A DNA stretch of 64,000 nucleotides from Phocoena phocoena. Its lineage: Eukaryota; Chordata; Mammalia; Artiodactyla; Phocoenidae. The stretch lies in the NCBI RefSeq assembly GCF_963924675.1, contig NW_027077413.1:682001-746000 (forward strand), given 5' to 3'. The position numbers and the translations under genes were made by a program. This document shows, piece after piece, positions 9,614 to 23,585 of this stretch. Below the pieces are notes generated by a model. It searched no databases and was not told the DNA's origin. It worked only from the letters and a program-made list of their open reading frames with translations. Within the stretch, counting starts at the first letter, position 1, and the number at the start of each line of letters is the position of its first letter.

Positions 9614-11360
9614 TTGGCCAAAAAGGGCGTATGCGTTTTTTCCTGAATACATTCAGGAAAAAACGCATACGCCCTTTTTGGCCAAGTGCATCATTGTCGA
9701 CGTTGTGCCTCTTTTCCTATGCTTTCAGGGCAATTCCAGTCTACCCCCTGCAATCGTTTTCCTGAAATTCTGCCCTGCTTTCAAGTCCCCTTCGCAGGCT
9801 TACTTCAATATATTTTTGGAGGATAGCTGTCATTTATAACTCTGCAGGTTTGTGAATTACAGTGCCCCTGAGCTCCTTTCTTCAACTCGCTTTCTTGTGA
9901 GCTGGGCACAACACCGCAGGATTTCTTCAGGCCCTAATCTGTTTCCGGCAGGGCATGCTGAGCCTTTGGATAATTCCTGTTCCTTGTGGGCAATGAGCGT
10001 TACATTTGCCCGTGCAGACACCTACAGCTAGTCTCTCATTGGTTCTCCCTATTCCTGTTCATCTTGCACAGAAATTGCAAGTTGTGCCAAACAGGAGGTT
10101 AAAGGCACTGACTCTCCGAGCAGGGAGAGTGTTAGTAACGCATCTGGAATGGTGAACCCGAGGGCCAGGATACGAAAACTGAGATGCATTTTAAATCGTT
10201 TCCCAATCACACGGTGGATGATACTCTGGGTTTCCCATGCATGTTTTAGCTGGAGGAAGAATCCCTTGAACCTGGAGAGTTGGGACCCATGGAATGGGTA
10301 CCATGCAGTATGACTTCAAAGGGTCTGCATTTGCTCACCGAAACTCACCAATGCTATCAGCCTGAAGTGTCCAGCCTTATATCTCAACCAGCTCTGGGTG
10401 TAGATGTGGTCAATCCCGGTTGCATCACATGCCCTGAGTGAATTATTTAAGAATTGCTCTCTATTTCACTGTCTTTGTGTTTTGTTTTCGAAATTTATTT
10501 TGATAATGGGATTTATCGGATTTTCAGTGCTGCGTTTCGGCCGCTGTACACACGCTTGATTCTCTTACGGAGACATATATATCCATGGGTTTTAAGATTC
10601 TTCCTAGTCAGGTATATTCATAGGCGTTGAATATGTGGTGTTGGGTCCATTTCGTTGAACAAGTAGTAGGTCTTGTCTATTACATATTTGGCTTATGGAA
10701 AGTTATCTGTGCTAATTTCAGTCTCTGGTTTTATGCAGCACCCCAAGGCACCTTTCCCCATAAGCAAGCACTAGTTGGTTTTCTAAATTTGAGACCCTGT
10801 TCTGTTTTGTAATTCAGTTCATGTGTAGTCAAGTTTACATTCCGTGTATTAGTGATATCTTATGATGTTTCTTTTTCTGTGTGACGTAGTTCACGTAGAA
10901 TCACCGTACCTGCATCCACTCACTATGCCGCTACGGGCCTGATGACACAGATTTCATTGCTGAGTGATACTGCACTGCACGTACGTGCCACAACTTCTTT
11001 ATCCATTTTTTGCTTTCTGGGATATTTACCTGGTACTGTAGACGAGCTTCTTGGGAACACAGCCGTCCCAAACTTTGGGGTGGCTCTCTGTTTTTGATTT
11101 TAATTTCCCTAAGGAATAGGACCATAACTGCAATGGCCATAGGCTGTGTTGCTTTATTTCTTACGTGTTTCAGGAAACACCATACATTTCTCCAGGGTGG
11201 CTGTTGGCAATTTACATCCTGCCAATCAGCATAACAAGGCTCCCTGTTCTCCATATCCTGTCCTACCTTTCTGGATTTTACACTTTTTTCAGATGGCCCT
11301 TTTGCCCGGGGGGCAGTGAGACTTCATTGTAGTGCAGATTTCCTTTACAGGCTTGCTTGG
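9614..11360. repeat. Monomer 6, 1,747 bp, type A
   Basis: Palindrome at 9614-9685 with the same central mismatch as monomer 5. This is the second copy of a recent one-monomer tandem duplication. After about 10,620 it drifts to a different version (GCGTTGAATATG, GCAGCACCCC). Haplotype A. Confidence 0.95.
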
Positions 11361-13105
11361 TTGGCCAAAAAGGGCGTATGCGTTTTTTCCTGAATATATT
11401 CAGGAAAAAACGCATACGCCCTTTTTGGCCAAGTGCATCATTGTCGACGTTCTGCCTCTTTTCCTATGCTTTCAGGGCAATTCCAGTCTACCCCTGAAAT
11501 CGTTTTCCTGAAATTCTGCCCCGCTTTCAAGTCCCCTTCGCAGGCTTACTTCAATATATTTTTGGAGGATAGCTGTCATTTATAACTCTGCAGGTTTGTG
11601 AAGTACAGTGCCCCTGAACTTGTTTCTTCAACTCGCTTTCTTGTGAGCTGGCACAAAACCGCAGGATTGCTTCAGGCCGTAATCTGTTTCTGGCAGGGCA
11701 CGCTGAGCCTTTGTTTAATTCCTCTTCCTGGTGGGCAATGAGCATTACATTTGCCCCTGCAGACACCTATAGCTAGTCTCTCATTGGTTCTCCGTATTCC
11801 TGTTCACCTTGCACAGAATTTGCAAGCTGTGCCAAAGTGGAGGTTAAAGGCACTGACTCTCCAAGCGGGGAGAGTGTTAGTAAAGCATCTGGAATGGTGA
11901 ACCCGAGGACCAGGATACGAAAACTGAGATGCATTTTAAATCGTTTCCCAATCACACGGTGGATGATACTCTGGGTTTCCCATGCATGTTTTAGCTGGAG
12001 GAAGAATCCCTTGAACCTGGAGATTTGGGACCCATGGAATGGGTACCATGCAGTATGACTTCAAAGTGTCTCCATTTGCTCACCGAAACTCACCAATGCT
12101 ATCAGCCTGAAGTGTCCAGCCTTATGTCTCAACCAGCTCTGGGTGTAGATGTGGTCAATCCCGGTTTCATCACATGCCCTGAGTGAATTATTTAAGAATT
12201 GCTCTCTATTTCACTGTCTTTGTGTTTTGCTTTCGAAATTTATTTTGATAATGGGATTTATCGGATTTTCACTACTGCGTTTCGGCCGCTGTACACACGC
12301 TTGATTCTCTTACGGAGACATATATATCCATGGGTTTTAAGATTCTTCCTAGTCAGGTATATTCCTAGGCGTTGAATACGTGGTGTTGGGTCCATTTCGT
12401 TGAGCAAAGAGTAGGTCTTGTCTATTACATATTTGACTTATGGAAAGTTATCTGTGCTAATTACAGTCTCTGGTTTTATGCAGCACCCCAACGCACCTTT
12501 CCCCATAAGCAAGCACTAGTTGGTTTTCTAAATTTGAGACCCTGTTCTGTGTTTTAATTCAGTTCATGTGTAGTCAAGTTTACATTCCGTGCATTAGTGA
12601 TATCTTATGATGTTTCTTTTTCTGTGTGACGTAGTTCACGTAGAATCACCGTACCTGCATCCACTCACTATGCCGCTACGGGCCTGATGACACAGATTTC
12701 ATTGCTGAGTGATATTGCATTGCACGTACGTGCCACAACTTCTTTATCCATTTGTTGCTTTCTGGGATATTTACCTGGTACTGTAGACGAGCTTCCTGGG
12801 AACACAGCCGTCCCAAACTTTGGGGTGGCTCTCTGTTTTTGATTTTAATATCCCTAAGGAATAGGACCATAAGTGCAATTGCCATAGGCTGTGTTGCTTT
12901 ATTTCTTACGTGTTTCAGGAAACACCATACACTTCTCCAGGGTGGCTTTTGGCAATTTACATCCTGCCAAACAGCATAACAAGGCTCCCTGTTCTCCATA
13001 TCCTGTCCTACCTTTCTGGATTTTTCACTTTTTTCAGATGGCTCTCTTGCCCAGGGGGCAGTGAGACTTCATTGTAGTGCAGATTTCCTTCACAGGCTTG
13101 CCTGG
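11361..13105. repeat. Monomer 7, 1,745 bp, type A
   Basis: Perfect palindrome at 11361-11432. It is short by two single-base losses, near 11,494 (CTACCCCTG) and near 11,651 (GAGCTGGCAC). From about 12.0 kb onward it matches 59.0 kb onward at offset 47,014, including the marker GAGATTTGGG near 12,020. Haplotype A. Confidence 0.95.
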
Positions 13106-14852
13106 TTAGCCAAAAAGGGCGTATGCGTTTTTTCCTGAATATATTAAGGAAAAAACGCATACGCCCTTTTTGGCCAAGTGCATCATTGTCGACGTTGTGC
13201 CTCTTTTCCTATGCTTTCAGGGCAATTCCAGTCTACCCCCTGCAATCGTTTTCCTGAAATTCTGCCCCGCTTTCAAGTCCCCTTTGCAGGCTTACTTCAA
13301 TATACTTTTGGAAGATAGCTGTCATTTATAACTCTGCAGGTTTGTGAATTACATTGCCACTGAGCTCCTTTCTTCAACTCTCTTTCTTGTGAGCTGGGCA
13401 CAAAATCGCAGGATTGCTTCAGGCCCTAATCTGTTTTCAGCAGGGCACGCTGAGCCTTTGTTTAATTCCTCTTCCTGGTGGGCAATGAGCATTACATTTG
13501 CCCGTGCAGACACCTACGGCTAGTCTCTCATTGGTTCTCCCTATTCCTGTTCATCTTGCACAGAAATTGCAAGCTGTGCCAAAGAGGAGGTTAAAGGCAC
13601 TGACTCTCCAAGCGGGGAGAGTGTTAGTAAAGCATCTGGAATGGTGAACCCGAGGACCAGGATACGAAAATGGAGATGCATTTTAAATCGTTTCCCAATC
13701 ACACGTGGGACGATACTCTGGGTTTCCCATGCATGTTTTAGCTGGAGGAAGAATCCCTTGAACCTGGAGAGTTGGGACCCATGGAATGGGTACCATGCAG
13801 TATGACTTCAAAGGCTCTACATTTGCTCACCGAAACTCACCAATGCTATCAGCCTGAAGTGTCCAGCCTTATGTCTCAACCAGCTCTGGGTGTAGATGTG
13901 GTCAATCCCGGTTGCATCACATGCCCTGAGTGAATTATTTAAGAATTGCTCTCTATTTCACTGTCTTTGTGTTTTGTTTTCGAAATTTATTTTGATAATG
14001 GGATTTTTCGGATTTTCACTGCTGCGTTTCGGCCGCTGTACACACCCTTGATTCTCTTACGGAGACATATATATCCATGGGTTTTAAGATTCTTCCTAAT
14101 CAGGTATATTCCTAGGCGTTGAATATGTGGTGTTGGGTCCATTTCGTTGAGCGAGGAGTAGGTCTTGTCTATTACATATTTGGCTTATGGAAAGTTATCT
14201 GTGCTAATTTCAGTCTCTGGTTTTATGCAGCACCCCAACGCACCTTTCCCCATAAGCAAGCACAAGTTGGTTTTCTAAATTTGAGACCCTGTTCTGTTTT
14301 GTAATTCAGTTCATGTGTAGTCAAGTTTACATTCCGTGTATTAGTGATATCTTATGATGTTTCTTTTTCTGTGTGACGTAGTTCACGTAGAATCACCGTA
14401 CCTGCATCCACTCACTATGCCGCTACGGGCCTGATGACACAGATTTCATTGCTGAGGGATATTGCATTGCACGTACGTGCCACAACTTCTTTATCCATTT
14501 TTTGCTTTCTGGGATATTTACCTGATACTGTAGACGAGCTTCTTGTGAACACAGTCGTCCCAAATATTGGGGTGGCTGTCTGTTTTTGATTTTAATTTCC
14601 GTAAGCTATAGGACCATAAGTGGAAGTGCCATAGGCTGTGTTGCTTTGTTTCTTACGTGTTTCAGGAAACACCATACACTTCTCCAGGGTGGCTGCTGGC
14701 AATTTACATCCTGCCAATCAGCATAACAAGGCTCCCTGTTCTCCATATCCTGTCCTACATTTCTGGATTTTACACTTTTTTCAGATGGCCCTTTTGCCCG
14801 GGGGGCAGTGAGACTTCATTGTAGTGCAGATTTCCTTTACAGGCTTGCTTGG
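13106..14852. repeat. Monomer 8, 1,747 bp, type B
   Basis: Palindrome at 13106-13177 with two mismatches (TTAGCC in the left arm, ATTAAGG in the right). It corresponds to monomer 35 at offset 47,014, which has only the first of these. Markers include CACACGTGGGACG and TCCTAATCAGG. Haplotype B begins here and dominates the next six monomers. Confidence 0.95.
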
Positions 14853-14923
14853 TTGGCCAAAAAGGGCGTATGCGTTTTTCCTGAATATATTCAGGAAAAA
14901 ACGCATACGCCCTTTTTGGCCAA
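14853..14923. repeat. 71 bp palindrome with one-base arm deletion
   Basis: The left-arm T tract has five T against six A in the right arm, leaving a single bulged base. The homologous copy at 61867-61937 has the same loss, so both descend from one event. Confidence 0.95.
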
Positions 14924-16598
14924 GTGCATCATTGTCGACGTTGTGCCTCTTTTCCTATGCTTTCAGGGCAATTCCAGTCTACCCCCTGCAATGGTTTTCC
15001 TGAAACTCTGCCCCGCTTTCAATCCCCTTCGCAGGCTTACTTCAATATATTTTTGGAGGATAGCTGTCATTTATAACTCTGCAGGTTTGTGAATTACAGT
15101 GCCCCTGAGCTCCTTTCTTCAACTCGCTTTCTTGTGAGCTGGGCACAAAACCGCAAGATTGCTTCAGGCCCTAATCTGTTTCCAGCAGGGCACACTGAGC
15201 CTTTGTTTAATTCCTCTTCCTGGTGGGCAATGAGCGTTACATTTGCCCGTGCAGACACCTACAGCTAGTCTCTCATTTGTTCTCCCTATTCCTGTTCATC
15301 TTGCACAGAAATTGCAAGCTGTGCCAAAGAGGAGGTTAAAGGCACTGACTCTCCAAGCGGGGAGAGTGTTAGTAAAGCATCTGGAATGGTGAACCCGAGG
15401 ACCAGGATACAAAAACTGAGATGCATTTTAAATCGTTTCCCAATCACACGGTGGACGATACTCTAGGTTTCTCATGCATGTTTTACCTGGAGGAAGAATC
15501 CCTTGAACCTGGAGAGTTGGGACCCATGGAATGGGTACCATGCAGTATGACTTCAAAGGGTCTGCATTTGCTCACCGAAACTCACCAGTGCTATCAGCCT
15601 GAAGTGTCCAGCCTTATGTCTCAACCAGCTCTGAGTGTAGATGTGTTCAATCCCGGTTGCATCACATGCCCTAAGTGAATTATTTAAGAATTGCTCTCTA
15701 TTTCACTGTCTTTGTGTTTTGTTTTCGAAATTTATTTTGATAATGGGATTTATCGGATTTTCACTGCTGCATTTCCGCCGCTGTACACACGCTTGATTCT
15801 CTTACGGAGACATATATATCCATGGGTTTTAAGATTCTTCCTAGTCAGGTATATTCCTAGGCGTTGAATATGTGGTGTTGAGTCCATTTCGTTGAGCAAG
15901 GAGTAGGTCTTGTCTATTACATATTTGGCTTATGGAATGTTATCTGTGCTAATTTCAGTCTCTGGTTTTATGCAGCACCCCAACGCACCTTTCCCCATAA
16001 GCAAGCACTAGTTGGTTTTCTAAATTTGAGACCCTGTTCTGTTTTGTAATTCAGTTCATGTGTAGTCAAGTTTACATTCCGTGTATTAGTGATATCTTAT
16101 GATGTTTCTTTTTCTGTGTGACGTAGTTCACGTAGAATCACCGTACCTGCATCCACTTACTATGCCGCTACGGGCCTGATGACACAGATTCCATTGCTGA
16201 GTGATATTGCATTGCACGTACGTGCCACAACTTCTTTATCCATTTTTTGCTTTCTGGGATATTTACCTGATACTGTAGACGAGCTTCTTGTGCACACAGC
16301 CGTCCCAAATATTGGGGTGGCTGTCTGTTTTTGATTTTAATTTCCGTAAGCTATAGGACCATAAGTGGAAGTGCCATAGGCTGTGTTGCTTGGTTTCTTA
16401 CGTGTTTCAGGAAACACCATACACTTCTCCAGGGTGGCTGCTGGCAATTTACATCCTGCCAATCAGCATAACAAGGCTCCCTGTTCTCCATATCCTGTCC
16501 TACCTTTCTGGATTTTACACTTTTTTCAGATGGCCCTTTTGCCCGGGGGGGCAGTGAGATTTCATTGTAGTGCAGATTTCCTTTACAGGCTTGCTTGG
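14853..16598. repeat. Monomer 9, 1,746 bp, type B
   Basis: The palindrome is 71 bp (14853-14923) because the left-arm T tract is one base short. A second base is lost in TTTCAATCCCC near 15,020, and one G is gained in the G run near 16,550. It corresponds to monomer 36 at offset 47,014, which shares all three indels. Haplotype B. Confidence 0.95.
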
Positions 16599-18344
16599 TT
16601 GGCCAAAAAGGGCGTATGCGTTTTTTCCTAAATATATTCAGGAAAAAACGCATATGCCCTTTTTGGCCAAGTGCATCATTGTCGACGTTGTGCCTCTTTT
16701 CCTATGCTTTCAGGGCAATTCCAGTCTACCCCCTGCAATCGTTTACCTGAAATTCAGCCCCGCTTTCAAGTCCCCTTCGCAGGCTTACTTCAATATATTT
16801 TTGGAGGATAGCTGTCATTTATAACTCTGCAGGTTTGTGAAGTACAGTGCCCCTGAGCTCCTTTCTTCAACTCGCTTTCTTGTGAGCTGGGCACAAAACC
16901 GCAGGATTGCTTCAGGCCCTAATCTGTTTCCAGCAGGGCACACTGAGCCTTTGTTTAATTCCTCTTCCTGGTGGGCAATGAGCGTTACATTTGCCCGTGC
17001 AGACACCTACAGTTAGTCTCTCATTGGTTCTCCCTATTCCTGTTCATCTTGCACAGAAATGGCAAGCTGTGCCAAACAGGAGGTTAAAGGCACTGACTCT
17101 CCAAGCGGGGAGAGTGTTAGTAAAGCATCTGGAATGGTGAACCCGAGGACCAGGATACGAAAACTGAGATGCATTTTAAATCGTTTCCCAATCACACGGT
17201 GGACGATACTCTGGGATTCCCATGCATGTTTTAGCTGGAGGAAGAATGCCTTGAACCTGGAGAGTTGGGACCCATGGAATGGGTACCATGCAGTATGACT
17301 TCATAGGGTCTGCATTTGCTCACCGAAACTCACCAGTGCTATCAGCCAGAAGTGTCCAGCCTTATGTCTCAACCAGCTCTGGGTGTAGATGTGGTCAATC
17401 CCGGTTGCATCACATGCCCTGAGTGAATTATTTAAGAATTGCTCTCTATTTCACTGTCTTTGTATTTTGTTTTCGAAATTTATTTTGATAATGGGATTTA
17501 TCGGATTTTCACTGCTGCTTTTCCGCCGCTGTACACACGCTTGATTCTCTTACGGAGACATATATATCCATGGGTTTTAAGATTCTTCCTAGTCAGGTAT
17601 ATTCCTAGGCGTTGAATATGTGGTGTTGAGTCCATTTCGTTGAGCAAGGAGTAGGTTTTGTCTATTACATATTTGGCTTATGGAATGTTATCTATGCTAA
17701 TTTCAGTCTCTGGTTTTATGCAGCACCCCAACGCACCTTTCCCCATAAGCAAGCACTAGTTGGTTTTCTAAATTTGAGACCCTGTTCTGTTTTGTAATTC
17801 AGTTCATGTGAAGTCAAGTTTACATTCCGTGTATTAGTGATATCTTATGATGTTTCTTTTTCTGTGTGACGTAGTTCACGTAGAATCACCGTACCTGCAT
17901 CCACTTACTATGCCGCTACGGGCCTGATGACACAGATTTCATTGCTGAGTGATATTGCATTGCACGTACGTGCCACAACTTCTTTATCCATTTTTTGCTT
18001 TCTGGGATATTTACCTGATACTGTAGACGAGCTTCTTGTGAACACAGCCGTCCCAAATATTGGCGTGGCTGTCTGTTTTTGATTTTAATTTCCGTAAGCT
18101 ATAGGACCATAAGTGGAAGTGCCATAGGCTGTGTTGCTTTGTTTCTTACGTGTTTCAGGAAACACCATACACTTCTCCAGGGTGGCTGCTGGCAATTTAC
18201 ATCCTGCCAATCAGCATAACAAGGCTCCCTGTTCTCCATATCCTGTCCTACCTTTCTGGATTTTACACTTTTTTCAGATGGCCCTTTTGCCCGGGTGGCA
18301 GTGAGACTTCATTGTAGTGCAGATTTCTTTACAGGCTTGCTTGG
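16599..18344. repeat. Monomer 10, 1,746 bp, type B
   Basis: Palindrome at 16599-16670 with two mismatches (CCTAAAT in the left arm, CATATGCC in the right). Its first 388 bases correspond to the partial monomer at the window end. Haplotype B at 18018-18141. Confidence 0.95.
18018..18141. other. Haplotype segment, type B (representative)
   Basis: Diagnostic states are GATACTG, CTTGTGAAC, AAATATTGG, GGCTGTCTG, CCGTAAGCTATAG, AGTGGAAGTGCC and GCTTTGTTT. The B form precedes palindromes 4, 9-14, 17, 22, 28, 30, 36 and 37. It differs from A at about 11 linked sites, which points to two old subfamilies. Confidence 0.9.
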
Positions 18345-20092
18345 TTGGCCAAAAAGGGCGTATGCGTTTTGTCCTGAATATATTCAGGAAAATACGCATA
18401 CGCCCTTTTTGGCCAAGTGCATCATTGTCGACGTTGTGCCTCTTTTCCTATGCTTTCAGGGCAATTCCAGTCTACCCCCTGCAATCGTTTTCCTGAAATT
18501 CAGCCCCGCTTTCAAGTCCCCTTCGCAGGCTTACTTCAATATATTTTTGGAGGATAGCTGTCATTTATAACTCTGCAGGTTTGTGAAGTACAGTGCCCCT
18601 GAGCTCCTTTCTTCAACTCACTTTCTTGTGAGCTGGGCACAAAACCGCAGGATTGCTTCAGGCCCTAATCTGTTTCCAGCAGGGCACACTGAGCCTTTGT
18701 TTAATTCCTCTTCCTGGTGGGCAATGAGCGTTACATTTGCCCGTGCAGACACCTACAGCTAGTCTCTCATTGGTTCTCCCTATTCCTGTTCATCTTGCAC
18801 AGAAATTGCAAGCTGTGCCAAACAGGAGGTTAAAGGCACTGACTCTCCAAGCGGGGAGAGTGTTAGTAAAGCATCTGGAATGGTGAACCCGAGGACCAGG
18901 AAACGAAAACTGAGATGCATTTTAAATCGTCTCCCAATCACACCGTGGATGATACTCTGGGTTTCCCATGCATGTTTTAACTGGAGGAAGAATCCCTTGA
19001 ACCTGGAGAGTTGGGACCCATGGAATGGATACCATGCAGTATGACTTAAAAGGGTCTGCATTTGCTCACCGAAACTCACCAATGCTATCAGCCTGAAGTG
19101 TCCAGCCTTATGTCTCAACCAGCTCTGGGTGTAGATGTGGTCAATCCCGGTTGCATCACATGCCCTGAGTGAATTATTTAAGAATTGCTCTCTATTTCAC
19201 TGTCTTTGTGTTTTGTTTTCGAAATTTATTTTGATAATGGGATTTATCGGATTTTCACTGCTGCGATTCGGCCGCTGTACACACGCTTGATTCTCTTACG
19301 GAGACATATATATCCATGGGTTTTAAGATTCTTCCTAGTCAGGTATATTCCTAGGCGTTGAATATGTGGTGTTGGGTCCATTTCGCTGAGCAAGGAGTAG
19401 GTCTTGTCTATTACATATTTGGCTTATGGAAAGTTATCTGTGCTAATTTCAGTCTCTGGTTTTATGCAGCACCCCAAGGCACCTTTCCCCATAAGCAAGC
19501 ACTAGTTGGTTTTCTAAATTTGAGACCCTGTTCTGTTTTGTAATTCAGTTCATGTGTAGTCAAGTTTACATTCCGTGTATTAGTGATATCTTATGATGTT
19601 TCTTTTTCTGTGTGACGTAGTTCACGTAGAATCACCGTACCTGCATCCACTCACTATGCCGCTACGGGCCTGATGACACAGATTTCATTGCTGAGTGATA
19701 TTGCATTGCACGTACGTGCCACAACTTCTTTATCCATTTTTTGCTTTCTGGGATATTTACCTGATACTGTAGACGAGCTTCTTCTGAACACAGCCGTCCC
19801 AAATATTGGGGTGGCTGTCTGTTTTTGATTTTAATTTCCGTAAGCTATAGGACCATAAGTGGAAGTGCCATAGGCTGTGTTGCTTTGTTTCTTACGTGTT
19901 TCAGGAAACACCATACACTTCTCCAAGGTGGCTGCTGGCAATTTAAATCCTGCCAATCAGCATAACAAGGCTCCCTGTTCTCCATATCCTGTCCTACCTT
20001 TCTGGATTTTCCACTTTTTTCAGATGGCCCTTTTGCCCTGGGGGGCAGTGAGATTTCATTGTAGGGCAGATTTCCTTTATAGGCTTGCTTGG
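18345..20092. repeat. Monomer 11, 1,748 bp, type B
   Basis: Palindrome at 18345-18416 with two unpaired changes, G at 18371 and T at 18393. They are not partners of one another, so pairing is weakened rather than compensated. Haplotype B near the end. Confidence 0.95.
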
Positions 20093-21840
20093 TTGGCCAA
20101 AAAGGGCGTATGCGTTTTTTCCTGAATATATTCAGGAAAAAACGCATACGCCCTTTTTGGCCAAGTGCATCATTGTCGACGTTGTGCCTCTTTTCCTATG
20201 CTTTCAGGGCAATTCCAGTCTACCCCCTGCAATCGTTTTCCTGAAATTCTGCCCCGCTTTCAAATCCCCTTCGCAGGCTTACTTCAATATATTTTTGGAG
20301 GATAGCTGTCATTTATAACTCTGCAGGTTTGTGAAGTACAGTGCCCATGAGCTCCTTTCTTCAACTCGCTTTCTTGTGAGCTGGGCACAAAACCGCAGGA
20401 TTGCTTCAGGCCCTAATCTGTTTCCAGCAGGGCACACTGAGCCTTTGTTTAATTCCTCTTCCTGGTGGGCAATGAGCGTTACATTTGCCCGTGCAGACAC
20501 CTAGAGCTAGTCTCTCATTGGTTCTCCCTGTTCCTGTTCATCTTGCACAGAAATGGCAAGCTGTGCCAAACAGGAGGTTAAAGGCACTGACTCTCCAAGC
20601 GGGGAGAGTGTTAGTAAAGCATCTGGAATGGTGAACCCGAGGACCAGGATACGAAAACTGAGATGCATTTTAAATCATTTCCCAATCACACGGTGGACGA
20701 TACTCTGGGTTTCCCATGCATGTTTTAGCTAGAGGAAGAATGCCTTGAACCTGGAGAGTTGTGACCCATGGAATGGGTACCATGCAGTATGACTTCAAAG
20801 GGTCTGCATTTGCTCACCAAAACTCACCTGTGCTATCAGCCAGAAGTGTCCAGCCTTATGTCTCAACCAGCTCTGGGTGTAAATGTGGTCAATCCCGGTT
20901 GCATCACATGCCCTGAGTGAATTATTTAAGAATTGCTCTCTATTTCACTGTCTTTGTATTTTGTTTTCGAAATTTATTTTGATAATGGGATTTATCGGAT
21001 TTTCACTGCTGCATTTCGGCCGCTATACACACGCTTGATTCTCTTACGGAGACATATATATCCATGGGTTTTAAGATTCTTCCTAGTCAGGTATATTCCT
21101 AGGCGTTGAATATGTGGTGTTGAGTCCATTTCGTTGAGCAAGGAGTAGGTCTTGTCTATTACATATTTGGCTTATGGAATGTTATCTGTGCTAATTTCAG
21201 TCTCTGGTTTTATGCAGCACCCCAACGCACCTTTCCCCATAAGCAAGCACTAGTTGGTTTTCTAAATTTGAGACCCTGTTCTGTTTTGTAATTCAGTTCA
21301 TGTGTAGTCAAGTTTACATTCCGTGTATTAGTGATACCTTATGATGTTTCTTTTTCTGTGTGACGTAGTTCACGTAGAATCACCGTACGTGCATCCACTC
21401 ACTATGCCGCTACGGGCCTGATGACACAGATTTCATTGCTGAGTGATATTGCATTGCACGTACGTGCCACAACTTCTTTATCCATTTTTTGCTTTCTGGG
21501 ATATTTACCTGATACTGTAGACGAGCTTCTTGTGAACACAGCCGTCCCAAATATTGGGGTGGCTGTCTGTTTTTGATTTTAATTTCCGTAAACTATAGGA
21601 CCATAAGTGGAAGTGCCATAGGCTGTGTTGCTTTGTTTCTTACGTGTTTCAGGAAACACCATACACTTCTCCAGGGTGGCTGCTGGCAATTTACATCCTG
21701 CCAATCAGCATAACAAGGCTCCCTGTTCTCCATATCCTGTCCTACCTTTCTGGATTTTACAATTTTTTCAGATGGCCCTTTTGCCCGGGGGGGCAGTGAG
21801 ATTTCATTGTAGTGCAGATTTCCTTTACAGGCTTGCTTGG
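20093..21840. repeat. Monomer 12, 1,748 bp, type B
   Basis: Perfect palindrome at 20093-20164. It shares with monomer 10 the variants AAATGGCAAGC and CAGCCAGAAGTG. The G run near 21,790 is one base longer. Haplotype B. Confidence 0.95.
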
Positions 21841-23585
21841 TTGGCCAAAAAGGGCGTATGCGTTTTTTCCTGAATATATTCAGGAAAAAACGCATACGCC
21901 CTTTTTGGCCAAGTGCATCATTGTCCACGTTCTGCCTCTTTTCCTATGCTTTCAGGGCAATTCCAGTCTACCTCCTGCAATCGTTTTCCTGAAATTCAGC
22001 CCCGCTTTCAAGTCCCCTTCGCAGACTTACTTCAATATATTTTTGGAGGATAGCTGTCATTTATAACTCTGCAGGTTTGTGAATTACAGTGCCCCTGAGC
22101 TCCTTTCTTCAACTCGCTTTCTTGTGAGCTGGGCACAAAACCGCAGGATTGCTTCAGGCCCTAATCTGTTTCCGGCAGGGCACGCTGAGCCTTTGGTTAA
22201 TTCCTCTTCCTGGTGGGAAATGAGCGTTACATTTGCCCGTGCAGACACCTACAGCTAGTCTCTCATTGGTTCTCCCTATTCCTGTTCATCTTGCACAGAA
22301 ATTGCAAGCTGTTCCAAAGAGGAGGTTAAAGGCACTGACTCTCCAAGCGGGGAGAGTGTTAGTAAAGCATCTGGAATGGTGAACCCGAGGACCAGGATAC
22401 GAAAACTGAGTTGCATTTTAAATCGTTTCCCAATCACACGGTGGACGATACTCTGGGTTTCCCATGCATGTTTTAGCTGGAGGAAGAATGCCTTGAACCT
22501 GGAGAGTTGGGACCCTTGGAATGGGTACCATGCAGTATGACTTCAAAGGGTCTGCATTTGCTCACCGAAACTCACCAACGCTATCAGCCTGAAGTGTCCA
22601 GCCTTATGTCTCAACCAGCTCTGGGTGTAGATGTGGTCAATCCCGGTTGCTTCACATGCCCTGAGTGAATTATTTAAGAGTAGCTCTCTATTTCACTGTC
22701 TTTGTGTTTTGTTTTCGAAATTTATTTTGATAATGGGATTATCGGATTAACACTGCTGCATTTCCGCCGCTGTACACACGCTTGATTCTCTTACCGAGAC
22801 ATATATATCCATGGGTTTTAAGATTCTTCCTAGTCAGGTATATTCCTAGGCATTGAATATGTGGTGTTGAGTCCATTTCGTTGAGCAAGGAGTAGGTCTT
22901 GTCTATTACATATTTGGCTTATGGAATGTTATCTGTGCTAATTTCAGTCTCTGGTTTTATGCAGCACCCCAACGCACCTTTCCCCATAAGCAAGCACTAG
23001 TTGGTTTTCTAAATTTGAGACCCTCTTCTGTTTTGTAATTCAGTTCATGTGTAGTCAAGTTTACATTCCGTGTATTAGTGATATCTTAGGATGTTTCTAT
23101 TTCTGTGTGACGTAGTTCACGTAGAATCACCGTACCTGCATCCACTTACTATGCCGCTACGGGCATGATGACACAGATTACATTGCTGAGTGATATTGCA
23201 TTGCACGTACGTGCCACAACTTCTTTATCCATTTTTTGCTTTCTGGGATATTTACCTGATACTGTAGACGAGCTTCATCTGAACACAGCCGTCCCAAATA
23301 TTGGGGTGGCTGTCTGTTTTTGATTTTAATTTCCGTAAGCTATAGGACCATAAGTTGAAGTGCCATAGGCTGTGTTGCTTTGTTTCTTACGTGTTTCAGG
23401 AAACACCATACACTTCTCCAGGGTGGCTGCTGGCAATTTACATCCTGCCAATCAGCATAACAAGGCTCCCTCTTCTCCATATCCTGTCCTACCTTCTGGA
23501 TTTTACACTTTTTTCAGATGGCCCTCTTGCCCGGGGGGCAGTGAGACTTCATTGTAGTGCAGATTTCCTTTACAGGCTTGCTTGG
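21841..23585. repeat. Monomer 13, 1,745 bp, type B
   Basis: Perfect palindrome at 21841-21912. Two bases are missing, near 22,739 (GGGATTATCGG) and near 23,494 (TACCTTCTGG). The GTCGAC beside the palindrome is GTCCAC in this copy. Haplotype B. Confidence 0.95.
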